A stretch of 64,000 bases of DNA from CAVSSX01 sp963730735. GTDB lineage: Bacteria; Actinomycetota; Acidimicrobiia; Acidimicrobiales; RAAP-2. Location of the stretch: NCBI GenBank assembly GCA_963730735.1, contig CAVSSX010000008.1:571467-635466 (forward strand), written 5' to 3'. Each line of letters opens with the position of its first letter. Within the stretch, counting starts at the first letter, position 1. The position numbers and the translations under genes were made by a program. Shown in pieces: positions 33,884 through 42,982 of the stretch. Below the pieces are notes generated by a model that worked only from the letters and a program-made list of their open reading frames with translations, did no database searches and was not told where the DNA came from.

Positions 33884-34714
33884 TCACGCGAACGCCGAGC
33901 GGTCGACGGTGACGTCGCCGACCTTGACCACCGGGCCGGCGAGCCGCGACTCGGGCGCCTCGCCCGGGCCGAGCTCCACCTCGAGCGGGCCGCCGGGGTT
34001 CTCGACCCGCACCAGGTCGCCGACCAAGCCCCAGCCCCGGGCCACGGCCGCCGCCGCCACGCTCCCGGTCCCGCAGGCCAGCGTGGCCCCGACGCCCCGT
34101 TCGAAGACCCGGAAGACCAGGGTGTCGGGGGTCTCGGCCGGGGCGATGAACTCGACGTTGATCCCCCCGGGGTAGCCGGCCTGCAGCTCGGTGCCGATGC
34201 CGACGATGTCGACCTCGTCGGGGTCGGGGCCCCACAGCACCAGGTGCGGGTTGCCCACGTCGGCCAGGCGACCCCGCCAGCCGATCATCTCGACGCTGGC
34301 CTGGCCCCCCAGGGTGACCCGCCCCATGTCGACGCTGGCCGTGGCCCGCCCCGGCTGTAGGCCCGCCGTGTAGTCGACCTGGCGCACACCGGCCGCCGTG
34401 GCCACGCAGAAGCGCGGCGGGGCCACCAGGCCGGCCAGCACCGCCGCCTGGGCCAGGCACCGGATGCCGTTGCCGCTCATCTCGGCCGTGCCGCCGTCGG
34501 CGTTGACCAGGTCCATGGAGATGGGCGCCCCGGACCGTCCCGGCCCCACCCGGAGCACGCCGTCGGCCCCGATCCCGGTGCGGCGGTCGCAGAGGGCCCG
34601 GACCAGCGAGGGCGTGAGCTCGAGCTCGCCGTCGGGGTCGACGGTCACCAGGAAGTCGTTCCCGGCACCGTGGTGCTTGGAGAGGGTGAGGGTGGTCCCG
34701 GCCGACGACGGCAT
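33884..34714 (-). CDS. dapF: Diaminopimelate epimerase, with Ser at first catalytic Cys position
   Basis: Converts LL- to meso-diaminopimelate, 276 aa. N-terminus SKHHGAGNDFLV, then NADGGTAEMSGNGIRC, and in the second half GVGATLACGTGSVA. The family uses two Cys as acid/base; the second (ACGTG) is present, but the first, normally in MCGNG, is Ser here (codon AGC at about 34480). A Cys lies five residues later (IRC). Either this lineage uses another residue, or activity is reduced; I see no second dapF in the window. ATG 34714 has GGGGGG before it. Confidence 0.92.
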   Translation of the reverse strand: MPSSAGTTLTLSKHHGAGNDFLVTVDPDGELELTPSLVRALCDRRTGIGADGVLRVGPGRSGAPISMDLVNADGGTAEMSGNGIRCLAQAAVLAGLVAPPRFCVATAAGVRQVDYTAGLQPGRATASVDMGRVTLGGQASVEMIGWRGRLADVGNPHLVLWGPDPDEVDIVGIGTELQAGYPGGINVEFIAPAETPDTLVFRVFERGVGATLACGTGSVAAAAVARGWGLVGDLVRVENPGGPLEVELGPGEAPESRLAGPVVKVGDVTVDRSAFA

Positions 34715-34731
34715 CCCCCCAGTCTCGCAGC

Positions 34732-35643
34732 TCACGTGGCGCTCCCGTGCGCCGAGAGGGCCCCGACGACCACCTCGACGGGGTCCTCCCCCGACCCGAT
34801 CCAGCGGATCCGGGGGTCCCGCCGGAACCAGGCCCACTGGCGGCGGGCGTAGGCGCGGGTGCGGCGGACCGCCTCGGCCACGGCCTCGTCCAGGGCCACA
34901 CCCTCCTCCACGTGGGCCAGCAGCTCCCGGTAGCCGAGCGCCTGGCGGGCGGTCCGCGACAGTCCGGCCGGCTGGGCGGCCAGCGCCCGCACCTCGTCGA
35001 GGAGGCCGGCGGCCAGCCACGACTCGAACCGCTCGGCGATGCGGCGGTCGACGGCGGCCGGGTCGAACGGCAGGCCGAGCAGGGTCGTGGCCGTGGACGG
35101 GTAGGCGGTGAGCCCCGGGCCGAAGGTCGAGAACGGCCGGGACGACCCGATCGTCACCTCGAGCGCCCGGACGATCCGACGCCGGTTGGTGGGGGTGGTC
35201 CGGGAGGCGGCCACCGGGTCGAGCTCGACCAGCCGGGCGTGCAGCCGGGCCACGCCGCCGGGCTGGTCGGCCTCGGCCTCGAGCCCGGCGGCCACCGCCG
35301 GCCAGCGACCGGGCAGCTCCAGGCCGTCGGTGACCGCCCGCAGGTACAACCCGGTGCCCCCGACCAACAGGGCCCGGTGCCCCCGCTCGGAAATGCCGGC
35401 CAGGGCCACCGTCGCCGCCCGCTGGTACTGCGACACGGTGAACTCCTCCGACGGCGCCACCAGGTCGAGCAGGTGGTGGGGCACCTCGGCGCGGGCCGCC
35501 GCCGACGGCTTGGCCGTGGCCAGGTCCATGCCCCGGTAGACGCACATCGAGTCGACCGAGACGATCTCGGTGCGACCGCGCCGACGGGCGGCCGCCAGGG
35601 CCAGGTCCGACTTGCCCGACGCCGTCGTACCGACCAGCGCCAC
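34732..35643 (-). CDS. miaA: tRNA dimethylallyltransferase
   Basis: Adds dimethylallyl to A37 of tRNAs reading UNN codons, the step before MiaB. About 303 aa. P-loop GTTASGKS right at the start, then SVDSMCVYRGMDLATAKPS (catalytic Asp), HHLLDLVAPSEEFTVSQYQ, LVGGTGLYLRAV and the zinc-free C-terminal helices with RTRAYARRQWAWFRRDP. GTG 35643 is the only standard start between the miaB stop and the P-loop; it leaves just four residues before the loop, unusually short but workable. Confidence 0.92.
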   Translation of the reverse strand: MALVGTTASGKSDLALAAARRRGRTEIVSVDSMCVYRGMDLATAKPSAAARAEVPHHLLDLVAPSEEFTVSQYQRAATVALAGISERGHRALLVGGTGLYLRAVTDGLELPGRWPAVAAGLEAEADQPGGVARLHARLVELDPVAASRTTPTNRRRIVRALEVTIGSSRPFSTFGPGLTAYPSTATTLLGLPFDPAAVDRRIAERFESWLAAGLLDEVRALAAQPAGLSRTARQALGYRELLAHVEEGVALDEAVAEAVRRTRAYARRQWAWFRRDPRIRWIGSGEDPVEVVVGALSAHGSAT

Positions 35644-35663
35644 CCCGGGAGGGCCGGGAGGTC

Positions 35664-37055
35664 TCAGGCGACGGTCACCGGGATGCGGGTCCGGTGACGG
35701 GGCCGAGCGGTGACCTCGACCAGCTCGCCCACCAAGTGGTGGGGGGCGGCCCCGGTCACCGTGATGTCGGCGAACGACCCGGCGCCCGGACGGGGCCCGG
35801 GGCCCGGGGCGAAGTGCACGAGCTTGCCCTGGCCGGTGCGGCCGGTGAGCACCGAGGGGTCCCGCCGGCTGGGCCCCTCGACCAGGGCCTCCTCGGTGCG
35901 GCCGATCCGGTCCTGGTGGCGCCGGAGGGCCGAGCGCTCGACCACCGTCTTCAACTGCTCGAACCGCTCGGCGATGACCTCGGCCGGGACGAACTCGTCG
36001 ACCCGCTCGGCCGCCCGGGTCCCCGGTCGGGGGGAGAAGATGAAGGTGTAGGCGCTGTCGAAGTCGGCTTCGGCCACCACGGCCAGCGTCGTCTCGGCGT
36101 CGGCGTCGGTCTCCCCGGGGAAGCCCACGATGAGGTCGGTCGAGACCCCGAGGTCGGGCACGGCGGCCCGGGCGGCCGCCAGGCGCTCGAGGTAGCGCTC
36201 GGCGGTGTAGCCCCGCCGCATCCCCGAGAGCACCCGGTCGCTGCCCGACTGCAGCGGCAGGTGGAGCTGCGGGCACACCTCGTCGACCTCGGCCATGGCG
36301 GCGATGGTCTCGGGACGCAGGTCCTTCGGGTGGGGGCTGGTGAACCGGACCCGCCGGATGCCGTCGACGGCGCCGACCGCCCGCAGCAGCTCGGCGAACT
36401 GGGGCCGGCGTCGGGTCAGGTCACGGCCGTAGGAGTTGACGTTCTGGCCCAGCAGGGTGACCTCGACCACGCCCCGCCCGGCCAGGAGGGCCACCTCGGC
36501 CACGATGTCGTCGATCGGGCGGCTGGCCTCGGGGCCGCGCACCGAGGGCACGATGCAGAAGGCGCAGGAGTTGTCGCAGCCGGTCTGGATGGTCACCCAC
36601 GCCGCGTAGTCGAGCTCCCGCACGGCCGAGAGGGCCGGCAGGTGGTCGGGGGCGGCGTCGGGGCCCGGGGCGTCGGGCACCTCCACGATCGGGCCCTCGA
36701 CGGCGGCCCGGCGCAGCAGCGCCGGAGCGTCGGCCAGGTTGTGGGTGCCGAAGACCACGTCGACGTGGCCGGCCCGCTCGCGTACCCGCTCCTGGTCCTT
36801 CTGGGCCAGGCAGCCGCCCACGGCGATCTGCATGCCCGGGCGCGCCGCCTGGAGCGACTTCAGGTGGCCCAGGTGGCCGTAGAGCTTGTTGTCGGCGTTC
36901 TCCCGGATACAGCAGGTGTTGAGCACCACCACGTCGGCCTCGGCGGCGTCGTCGGTCGGCTCGAGGCCGTCGGCCACCAGCAGGCCGGCCAGGCGTTCCG
37001 AGTCGTGCTCGTTCATCTGACAGCCAAACGTCCTGATCAGAAACTTGCGAGCCAT
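35664..37055 (-). CDS. miaB: tRNA-2-methylthio-N6-dimethylallyladenosine synthase
   Basis: Radical-SAM methylthiotransferase, 463 aa. The UPF0004 N-terminal domain has TFGCQMNEHDSE, NTCCIRENADNKLYG and GGCLAQK (three Cys for the auxiliary cluster). The radical-SAM cluster motif is CDNSCAFCIVP, followed by LLGQNVNSYG and PLQSGSDRVL. A C-terminal TRAM domain binds RNA (ALVEGPSRRDPSVLTGRTGQGKLVHF). ATG 37055 chosen; ATG 37064 would add three residues. It sits 20 nt upstream of miaA, the enzyme that makes its substrate. Confidence 0.95.
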   Translation of the reverse strand: MARKFLIRTFGCQMNEHDSERLAGLLVADGLEPTDDAAEADVVVLNTCCIRENADNKLYGHLGHLKSLQAARPGMQIAVGGCLAQKDQERVRERAGHVDVVFGTHNLADAPALLRRAAVEGPIVEVPDAPGPDAAPDHLPALSAVRELDYAAWVTIQTGCDNSCAFCIVPSVRGPEASRPIDDIVAEVALLAGRGVVEVTLLGQNVNSYGRDLTRRRPQFAELLRAVGAVDGIRRVRFTSPHPKDLRPETIAAMAEVDEVCPQLHLPLQSGSDRVLSGMRRGYTAERYLERLAAARAAVPDLGVSTDLIVGFPGETDADAETTLAVVAEADFDSAYTFIFSPRPGTRAAERVDEFVPAEVIAERFEQLKTVVERSALRRHQDRIGRTEEALVEGPSRRDPSVLTGRTGQGKLVHFAPGPGPRPGAGSFADITVTGAAPHHLVGELVEVTARPRHRTRIPVTVA

Positions 37056-37110
37056 TCCGGCCATCCTAGGCGGGGCGACTCCGGGCGATCGGCCGCTCGG
37101 CCCGGTGCGC

Positions 37111-38088
37111 TCAGCGGTTCTGGTCGAAGTCGAAGAGGTCGCCCGGATCCTCGGGCGCCGGCGTCGGCGCACCTACCGGCGAAGCCGACGATGACGACGG
37201 GGTGTCGACCACGACCGAGCGGTCGACCGGCAGCCGGGCGTCCGCCCCCACCACCAGGCCCCGCCGATCGGCCCGCAGCAAGAGCACCCGGCCGCCCAGG
37301 CCGGCGGCGGCCAGGGCGGTGGCGGCGTGGTCCCGCACGGCCGGCCCGGTCTCGCCGGTGGCGATGCCGAGCAAGCTCGGACCGGCCCCCGACCAGCACG
37401 AGGCCAGCGCCCCGCCCTCGACCAACGAGGCCAGCAGCATCGGGGCCTCGGGGAACAGCGGGCTGCGGTAGTCCTGGTGCAGCCGGTCCTCGGTCGCCTC
37501 CTTGATCAAGGAGCGGCGGTCGGCCAGTCCGGCCACCAGCAGCCCCATCCGGCCCAGGTTGAAGGCGGCGTCGGCCCGGCTCACCTGGAGCGGCAGGGCC
37601 TGGCGGGCCTTGGCCGTCGGGAGCTCGCGATCGGGGACGACGACCACGAAGGCCAGTTCGGGGTCGAGCGGCAGGGAGACCGCCCGCACCCCACCGCGCA
37701 CGATGGTGGCGGCGACCAGGCCGCCGACCACACTGGCGGCGGCGTTCTCGGGGTGCCCGTCCAGGCGGGCGGCCACGGCCAGGGGGTCGGCGGCCCCGGC
37801 GGCGGCGGCGGCGGCCGCGGCCAAGGTGGCCGACGAGCCGAGGCCCCGGGCCACCGGCACCTGCGAGCGCACCGTGATGGCCAGGCGGTTGTGGCCGGCC
37901 ACGTCCATGGCCACCCGGGCCGCCAGATGGCCGGCGTCGTCGAACAGCCCGGCGCCCTCGCCCTCGCTGCGCACGGTCAGCCGATCGGCCGGCTCCACGT
38001 CGACCTCGACGTAGAGGTCGAGGGCCACCGCCAGCGCGTCGAACCCCGGGCCCAGGTTGGCCGCCGATGCTGGGGCCCGGGCTCGCAC
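37111..38088 (-). CDS. thrB: Homoserine kinase
   Basis: GHMP-family kinase of 325 aa making O-phosphohomoserine for threonine synthesis. N-terminal APASAANLGPGFDALAVAL, ATP-binding VPVARGLGSSATLAAA, HPENAAASVVGGLV and C-terminal SGAGPSLLGIA are all family motifs. A 40-residue acidic Ser/Pro tail is extra. Start GTG 38088, 4 nt after the D,D-carboxypeptidase stop. Threonine and the dap pathway share aspartate semialdehyde. Confidence 0.93.
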   Translation of the reverse strand: MRARAPASAANLGPGFDALAVALDLYVEVDVEPADRLTVRSEGEGAGLFDDAGHLAARVAMDVAGHNRLAITVRSQVPVARGLGSSATLAAAAAAAAGAADPLAVAARLDGHPENAAASVVGGLVAATIVRGGVRAVSLPLDPELAFVVVVPDRELPTAKARQALPLQVSRADAAFNLGRMGLLVAGLADRRSLIKEATEDRLHQDYRSPLFPEAPMLLASLVEGGALASCWSGAGPSLLGIATGETGPAVRDHAATALAAAGLGGRVLLLRADRRGLVVGADARLPVDRSVVVDTPSSSSASPVGAPTPAPEDPGDLFDFDQNR

Positions 38089-38092
38089 CGGC

Positions 38093-39409
38093 TCAGAATA
38101 GGCGCTGGACGAAGGTCTCCGTCGGAAGCGGATGGGTCATGCGGGCGTCGACTTGGACGACCTGGGACCCCAGGTGGACCGTGGCCACACCGACCTGGGT
38201 CCCGGCCACCGAGCCGGCCTTGGGGTGGCCGACGGCGGCGAAGTCCTGACGGATGGTCTGCCCCGGGTACCCGAGCACGGCCACCCCCTTGGTCGCCACC
38301 GCCGGCACCGTCGTGCCGTGCGAACTGACCGTGGCCACCGGCTGGCCCTGGTGGACGGCGGCCACCGAGACCACCCCGCCCGCCGTGGCCCGGGCCAGGG
38401 CGAGCGCGGCTTGACCGGCCTCGGCCAGCACGTCGCCGGTCTGCTGGCCGGTGACGGCGGCCAGGACCTCGAGGTGCTGGCCCGACACGGTGGTCGAGTA
38501 GGCCATGACGTCGCAGCCCCCGGCGGCCGTGGTGAACCCCGACTTCACCCCGACCACGCCGGGTGTGCCGAGGCCCGGCGTGTAGGTGGACACCGTGCCG
38601 GCCACCGGCAGGGTGACCGAGGGCATCGTCACGATCTGGGCGAACACGGGGTTCTCGAGCGCCGCACCGGCGATCTTGAGCAGGTCCGACGGCGTCGACA
38701 TGGACTGCTGGTCGTAGCCACTGGCGTCGGCGTAGTGGGTCTGGTGCATGCCGAGGGCGGCGGCGGCGCGGTTCATCTTGGCCACGAACGCCGGGATGCT
38801 GCCGGCGTCCCATCGGGCCAGCGTGTCGGCCAGGTTGTTGGCCGAGTGCACCAGCAGGCCCTCGAGGACCTGGCGCTCGGTCAGGACCTCGCCCACCTGG
38901 ACCGGCACGTTGGCCTCGTCGAGGGTGGTGTCGGCGTTGCGATCGTCCACGTCGGTCTGGGTGAAGGTGATGTTGGCCCCGTCCTGGCCGGCGGCGATCG
39001 GGTGGTCCCGCAGGATCAGGTACGCCGTCATCATCTTGGTCAGGCTGGCGATCGGGACCGACGTCTCGGTCCCCGACTGCTCGGTGTAGCCCAGCTGGGG
39101 CACGCTGACGGCGCCCTGGCCGACACTCGGCCAGGGCAGGGCCGGTTTCGAACCTTTGACGGTCTGGCTGGCCGCCAGCACCGGTTGGACCTGGGCCGGC
39201 GCCGGTGGGGCGGCGAGCCGAACGGCGGCCCAGCCCACCACGGCCGCCACGATCAGCAGGACCAACAGCACCCAGGGCCAACGGCGTCGCCCGGCGCGCG
39301 GCGCCGCCTGGGTCATGCGGGCCCGACGGAGCTCGGAGCGGGTCGGTGAGGGCGGCCGCGTCGAGGGTGGCGAGGCCACCGAGGGGGACGATTTGGGCGC
39401 AGGGGTCAC
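38093..39409 (-). CDS. D-alanyl-D-alanine carboxypeptidase (S11, DacA-like)
   Basis: Penicillin-binding protein that trims the terminal D-Ala of wall peptides, 438 aa from GTG 39409. N-terminal membrane anchor (about 45-65) rather than a cleaved signal. Active-site motifs: Ser122-x-x-Lys125 (ASLTKMM), Ser189-Ala-Asn191 (HSANN), Lys289-Ser-Gly291 (GVKSGFTT). A 130-residue C-terminal domain follows. Lies 16 nt after ftsK on the same strand; start could be internal (ATG at residue 32) since the first 30 residues are low complexity. Confidence 0.9.
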   Translation of the reverse strand: MTPAPKSSPSVASPPSTRPPSPTRSELRRARMTQAAPRAGRRRWPWVLLVLLIVAAVVGWAAVRLAAPPAPAQVQPVLAASQTVKGSKPALPWPSVGQGAVSVPQLGYTEQSGTETSVPIASLTKMMTAYLILRDHPIAAGQDGANITFTQTDVDDRNADTTLDEANVPVQVGEVLTERQVLEGLLVHSANNLADTLARWDAGSIPAFVAKMNRAAAALGMHQTHYADASGYDQQSMSTPSDLLKIAGAALENPVFAQIVTMPSVTLPVAGTVSTYTPGLGTPGVVGVKSGFTTAAGGCDVMAYSTTVSGQHLEVLAAVTGQQTGDVLAEAGQAALALARATAGGVVSVAAVHQGQPVATVSSHGTTVPAVATKGVAVLGYPGQTIRQDFAAVGHPKAGSVAGTQVGVATVHLGSQVVQVDARMTHPLPTETFVQRLF

Positions 39410-39425
39410 GACCGTCCGGATCGCC

Positions 39426-41957
39426 TCACTCCGGCCGGCTCTCGAGCTCGTCGACGGTCATGAGCACGGCCCGGGCCTTGGAGCCCTCCGAGGGGCCGAC
39501 CACGCCCCGTTGCTCGAGGAGGTCCATCAGTCGCCCGGCCCGGGCGAACCCGACCCGCAGCTTGCGCTGCAGCATCGAGGTCGACCCCAGCTGGGACCGG
39601 ACCACCAGGTCCATGGCCGCCTGGAGCAGTTCGTCGTCGTCGTCGTTGCCGCCGCCGCTCAGACCGCCGCCGCCCTCGGCCACGGCGTCGATCCCGACCA
39701 CCGGCTCGGGGGTCCGGCCCTGCCGGCGCCAGAAGGCCACCGCCTCGCGGACCTCCTCCTCGGAGACCCAGGGCCCCTGGAGCCGGCGCGGGATGTTCGA
39801 GGACGCGGTGAGGATGAGCATGTCGCCCTTGCCGATCAGCCGCTCGGCGCCCGGCTGGTCCAAGATGACCCGGCTGTCGGCCAGCGAGGACACCGAGAAG
39901 GCCATCCGGCTGGGGACGTTGGCCTTGATGACCCCGGTGATCACGTCGACCGACGGGCGCTGGGTGGCCAGCACCAGGTGGATGCCGACGGCCCGGGCCA
40001 TCTGGGCGATGCGGACGACGGACTCCTCGACGTCGCGGGCGGCCACCATCATCAGGTCGTTGAGCTCGTCCACGACCACCAGGACGAACGGGAGGCGTTC
40101 CGGCTGGCGGCCGTCGTCGACCACCTCGGGCTCGACCACCTCGACCTCGGCCGTCGTCGGCCCGCCCTCTTCGCCCTCGGCCTCGGCCGCCGCCTTGGCC
40201 TTGGCCTTGGCCCGGGCGGCCACCTGGGCCGCCTGGGCGGCGACCGACGGACCGCCGATGGGGCCGAGGTCGCCCCGGTCGTACGCCTCGTTGTAGCCGG
40301 TGATGTCCCGGACGCCGTACTCCGCGAGCAGGTCGTAGCGGCGCTCCATCTCCTTCACCGCCCAGGCCAGGGCGTTGGCCGCCTTCTTCGGGTCGACCAC
40401 CACCGGGGTGAGCAGGTGCGGCAGGTCGTTGTACTGGCCGAGCTCGACCCGCTTGGGGTCGACCAGGATCATCCGGACCTGGTCGGGGGTGGCCCGCATG
40501 AGGATCGAGGTGATGAGCGAGTTGATGCACGACGACTTCCCGGCGCCCGTCGCCCCGGAGATGAGCACGTGGGGCATCTCGGCCAGGTTGACCAGCACCG
40601 CCCGCCCGGCGATGTCCCGGCCCAGGGCCACCTCGAGGGGGTGGGTGGCGGCGTCGGCCTCGGGTGAGGTCAGGATGTCGCCCAGCGAGACCAGCTGGCG
40701 GGTGCGGTTCGGGACCTCCACGCCGATGGCCGAGCGCCCGGGGATGGGGGCCAGGATGCGGACGTCGGGCGACGCCATGGCGTAGGCGATGTCCTTGGAC
40801 AGGCTGGTCACCCGGGCCACCTTGACCCCGGCGCCCAGCTCCAGCTCGAACCGGGTCACCGTCGGACCGACGGTCCGGCCCACCAGGCGGGTCTCCACGC
40901 CGTGGGCCAGGAGCGCCGCCACCAGGGCCTCGCCGGCCACGTCCAGCTGGCGCAGGTCCTGGCGCTGTTCCTTCGACCGCTTGAGGAGCCGCATCGGCGG
41001 CAGGCGCCACTCCCCGACCACCGGGACCCGGTCGGCCCGGGGGGCGACGAGGGGCACCGGCTTCTCGGCCGGGGGCTCGACGACGTCGTCCACCGGGATG
41101 TCGAGGACCTCGCGCGGGGCGGGCTCCTCCTCCACCACCGGCGGCCGCGCCGGGGTGGGGACGGTGGCGGCCTCCGGCGGCACCACCGTGGTGGCCAGCG
41201 GGACCGGCGGCGCCGTCGGCGCCGACTCGAAGCGCCCGCCGTCCCACCACGAGGACACGGTCCGGGCCACCGCCGACACCGCGCCGACCACGCCGCGACC
41301 GAGGGCCCCGAGGCCCACACCGGTGGCCAGCACGACGGCCACCAGGGCCAGGGCCACGAAGATGACCGAGGCGCCGGCCGTCCCGACGCCGCTCGACAGA
41401 CCCCGCCCGACGGCCAGACCCAGGACGCCGCCGGCCGAGCGCAGCTCGTCGGCCGGCGCCCCGAAGTGGGGTGCGCCCCCGGCCAGGTCGGCCAGGCCCG
41501 AGACGGCGACCAGGCCCAGAACGGCGCCGAGCACCGTGCGGGCCGGCTCGGGCCGGCGTCGGCTGAAGATGAGGAGGGCGCCGGCGGCCACGCAGATCGG
41601 CGGGACGGTGTAGCGGGCCCAGCCGATCAGGTAGCCGAGGCCGTGGTTGGCGCCCGAACCGACCGGACCCCCGGCCGAGCCGTAGATGGCCAGGCCGAGC
41701 AGGACGCCCAGGACGATCAGGGCCAGGCCCCACAGGTCGGCGGCGTGGGTCCGCCAGATGCCGTCGTTGGCCGGCGTGGCCGGGCGGCGGGTGGTCGATG
41801 CCCTCGAGGTCGACCGGTTGGCCGGTTTGGCGGCATGGCTCGGGCCCCGCCGGGTCGGCGGGGCGGCGCGGGAGGTGCGGGTGCTCTTCGAGCTCTGCGT
41901 GGACCGTGCCGTCGGGCGACTCGCCGCCGGCTGGCCTTTCGTCGTCACCACAGCCAT
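39426..41957 (-). CDS. ftsK: DNA translocase FtsK
   Basis: Septal DNA pump, 843 aa. Basic N-terminus, four membrane helices (about 75-235), Pro-rich linker, alpha/beta motor with Walker A GATGAGKSS and Walker B VLVVVDELNDLMM, then ATQRPSVDVITGVIKAN, and a C-terminal gamma winged helix (TSMLQRKLRVGFARAGRLMDLLEQRGVVGPSEGSKAR) for KOPS recognition. Between the Walker motifs sits an Ala/Lys/Glu-rich insert (AAQVAARAKAKAKAAAEAEGEEGG...), longer than usual. Walker B reads DELND rather than DELAD. Confidence 0.95.
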   Translation of the reverse strand: MAVVTTKGQPAASRPTARSTQSSKSTRTSRAAPPTRRGPSHAAKPANRSTSRASTTRRPATPANDGIWRTHAADLWGLALIVLGVLLGLAIYGSAGGPVGSGANHGLGYLIGWARYTVPPICVAAGALLIFSRRRPEPARTVLGAVLGLVAVSGLADLAGGAPHFGAPADELRSAGGVLGLAVGRGLSSGVGTAGASVIFVALALVAVVLATGVGLGALGRGVVGAVSAVARTVSSWWDGGRFESAPTAPPVPLATTVVPPEAATVPTPARPPVVEEEPAPREVLDIPVDDVVEPPAEKPVPLVAPRADRVPVVGEWRLPPMRLLKRSKEQRQDLRQLDVAGEALVAALLAHGVETRLVGRTVGPTVTRFELELGAGVKVARVTSLSKDIAYAMASPDVRILAPIPGRSAIGVEVPNRTRQLVSLGDILTSPEADAATHPLEVALGRDIAGRAVLVNLAEMPHVLISGATGAGKSSCINSLITSILMRATPDQVRMILVDPKRVELGQYNDLPHLLTPVVVDPKKAANALAWAVKEMERRYDLLAEYGVRDITGYNEAYDRGDLGPIGGPSVAAQAAQVAARAKAKAKAAAEAEGEEGGPTTAEVEVVEPEVVDDGRQPERLPFVLVVVDELNDLMMVAARDVEESVVRIAQMARAVGIHLVLATQRPSVDVITGVIKANVPSRMAFSVSSLADSRVILDQPGAERLIGKGDMLILTASSNIPRRLQGPWVSEEEVREAVAFWRRQGRTPEPVVGIDAVAEGGGGLSGGGNDDDDELLQAAMDLVVRSQLGSTSMLQRKLRVGFARAGRLMDLLEQRGVVGPSEGSKARAVLMTVDELESRPE

Positions 41958-42108
41958 TGCAGGCTACCGCCGGACCGGGGGTCGACGGGGGACGGTCCCC
42001 CCCGGGGCGACCCGGGAGGTGAGGGCCGCCGACGGGGCCGCTCGGGCTCGTCGGCCCGCGTGGGCCGGGCGGGCCGGTAGCTACGATTGCCCTGACGAGG
42101 GAGCGAAC

Positions 42109-42921
42109 ATGAACGATCGAGCGACACAGCCCGGGGGCACCCGACCCGACGTCCGAGGGGGTACCGCCGACGGCGCCACCCTGGCCGATCGGCTCGACGG
42201 GGCCTCACTCTGGTTCCTAGAGGTCACCGAGAGCTTTAGGGTCACCCCGGTGATGCAGGGCCTGCGCCTGCGGGCCGAGGGCCTCGAGGCCCTGGCGCCC
42301 CTCCCCGGCCAGGACCTGATGGTGGCCGTGCCGGCCGAGGGCGACACCACCTACCGCCGGCGCTACACCATCCGCCGCTTCGATCCGGCGGCGTCCGAGG
42401 TGGAGCTCCAGATCGTGCGCCACGAGGAGGGTCCCGGCGGCCGCTGGGCGACCTCGGTCGAGGTCGGCGACTGGGTCGAGGCCATCGGCCCCCGGGGCAA
42501 GATCACCCTGGTCGACGACGCCGACTGGCACCTGTTCGCCGGCGACGAGTCGGGGCTGCCGGCCGTCCTGGCCATGACCGAGGCCCTCCGAGCCGGCGGT
42601 CGGGCCCAGGCCGTCCTCGAGGTCCCCACGGCCGCCGACCAGCAGACCCCCCACCTGGCCGAGGGGGCCCTGGTGGACCTCCACTGGCTGCACCGGGGCG
42701 ACACCGCGCCCGGTCGCCCCGAGGCCCTGCTCGAGGCCCTGGGGGCCCTGGAGCTCCCGGCCGGCCGGGGCCACGCCTACCTGACCGGCGAGCTGCGGGT
42801 GGTGTCGGCGATGCGCCAGCTCCTGATCGACCGGGGGTTGGCGCCCGACCAGATCTCGCCCAAGCCCTACTGGCGCCTCGGGGTGGCCAACGCCCCCCAC
42901 GGCGAGCCGCTGAAGGACTGA
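42109..42921 (+). CDS. Siderophore-interacting protein (FAD/NAD(P)H ferric reductase)
   Basis: Cytoplasmic flavoreductase of 270 aa thought to reduce ferric siderophores. FAD-binding segment TYRRRYTIRRFD with the R-x-Y-T motif, then VEVGDWVEAIGPRGKITL, LFAGDESGLPAVLAM and the NAD(P)H-side C-terminus AYLTGELRVVSAMRQLLIDRGL ... PYWRLG. ATG 42109 has GAGGGAGC. Lies between ftsK and rnj on the opposite strand, interrupting an otherwise conserved order; no siderophore genes nearby. Confidence 0.9.
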   Translation: MNDRATQPGGTRPDVRGGTADGATLADRLDGASLWFLEVTESFRVTPVMQGLRLRAEGLEALAPLPGQDLMVAVPAEGDTTYRRRYTIRRFDPAASEVELQIVRHEEGPGGRWATSVEVGDWVEAIGPRGKITLVDDADWHLFAGDESGLPAVLAMTEALRAGGRAQAVLEVPTAADQQTPHLAEGALVDLHWLHRGDTAPGRPEALLEALGALELPAGRGHAYLTGELRVVSAMRQLLIDRGLAPDQISPKPYWRLGVANAPHGEPLKD

Positions 42922-42982
42922 CGGCCGCCCGGCCCAGCTGGCCGGACGCAGCCGCCGGCCCCGGTGGGGGTCGGCCGGTGGC

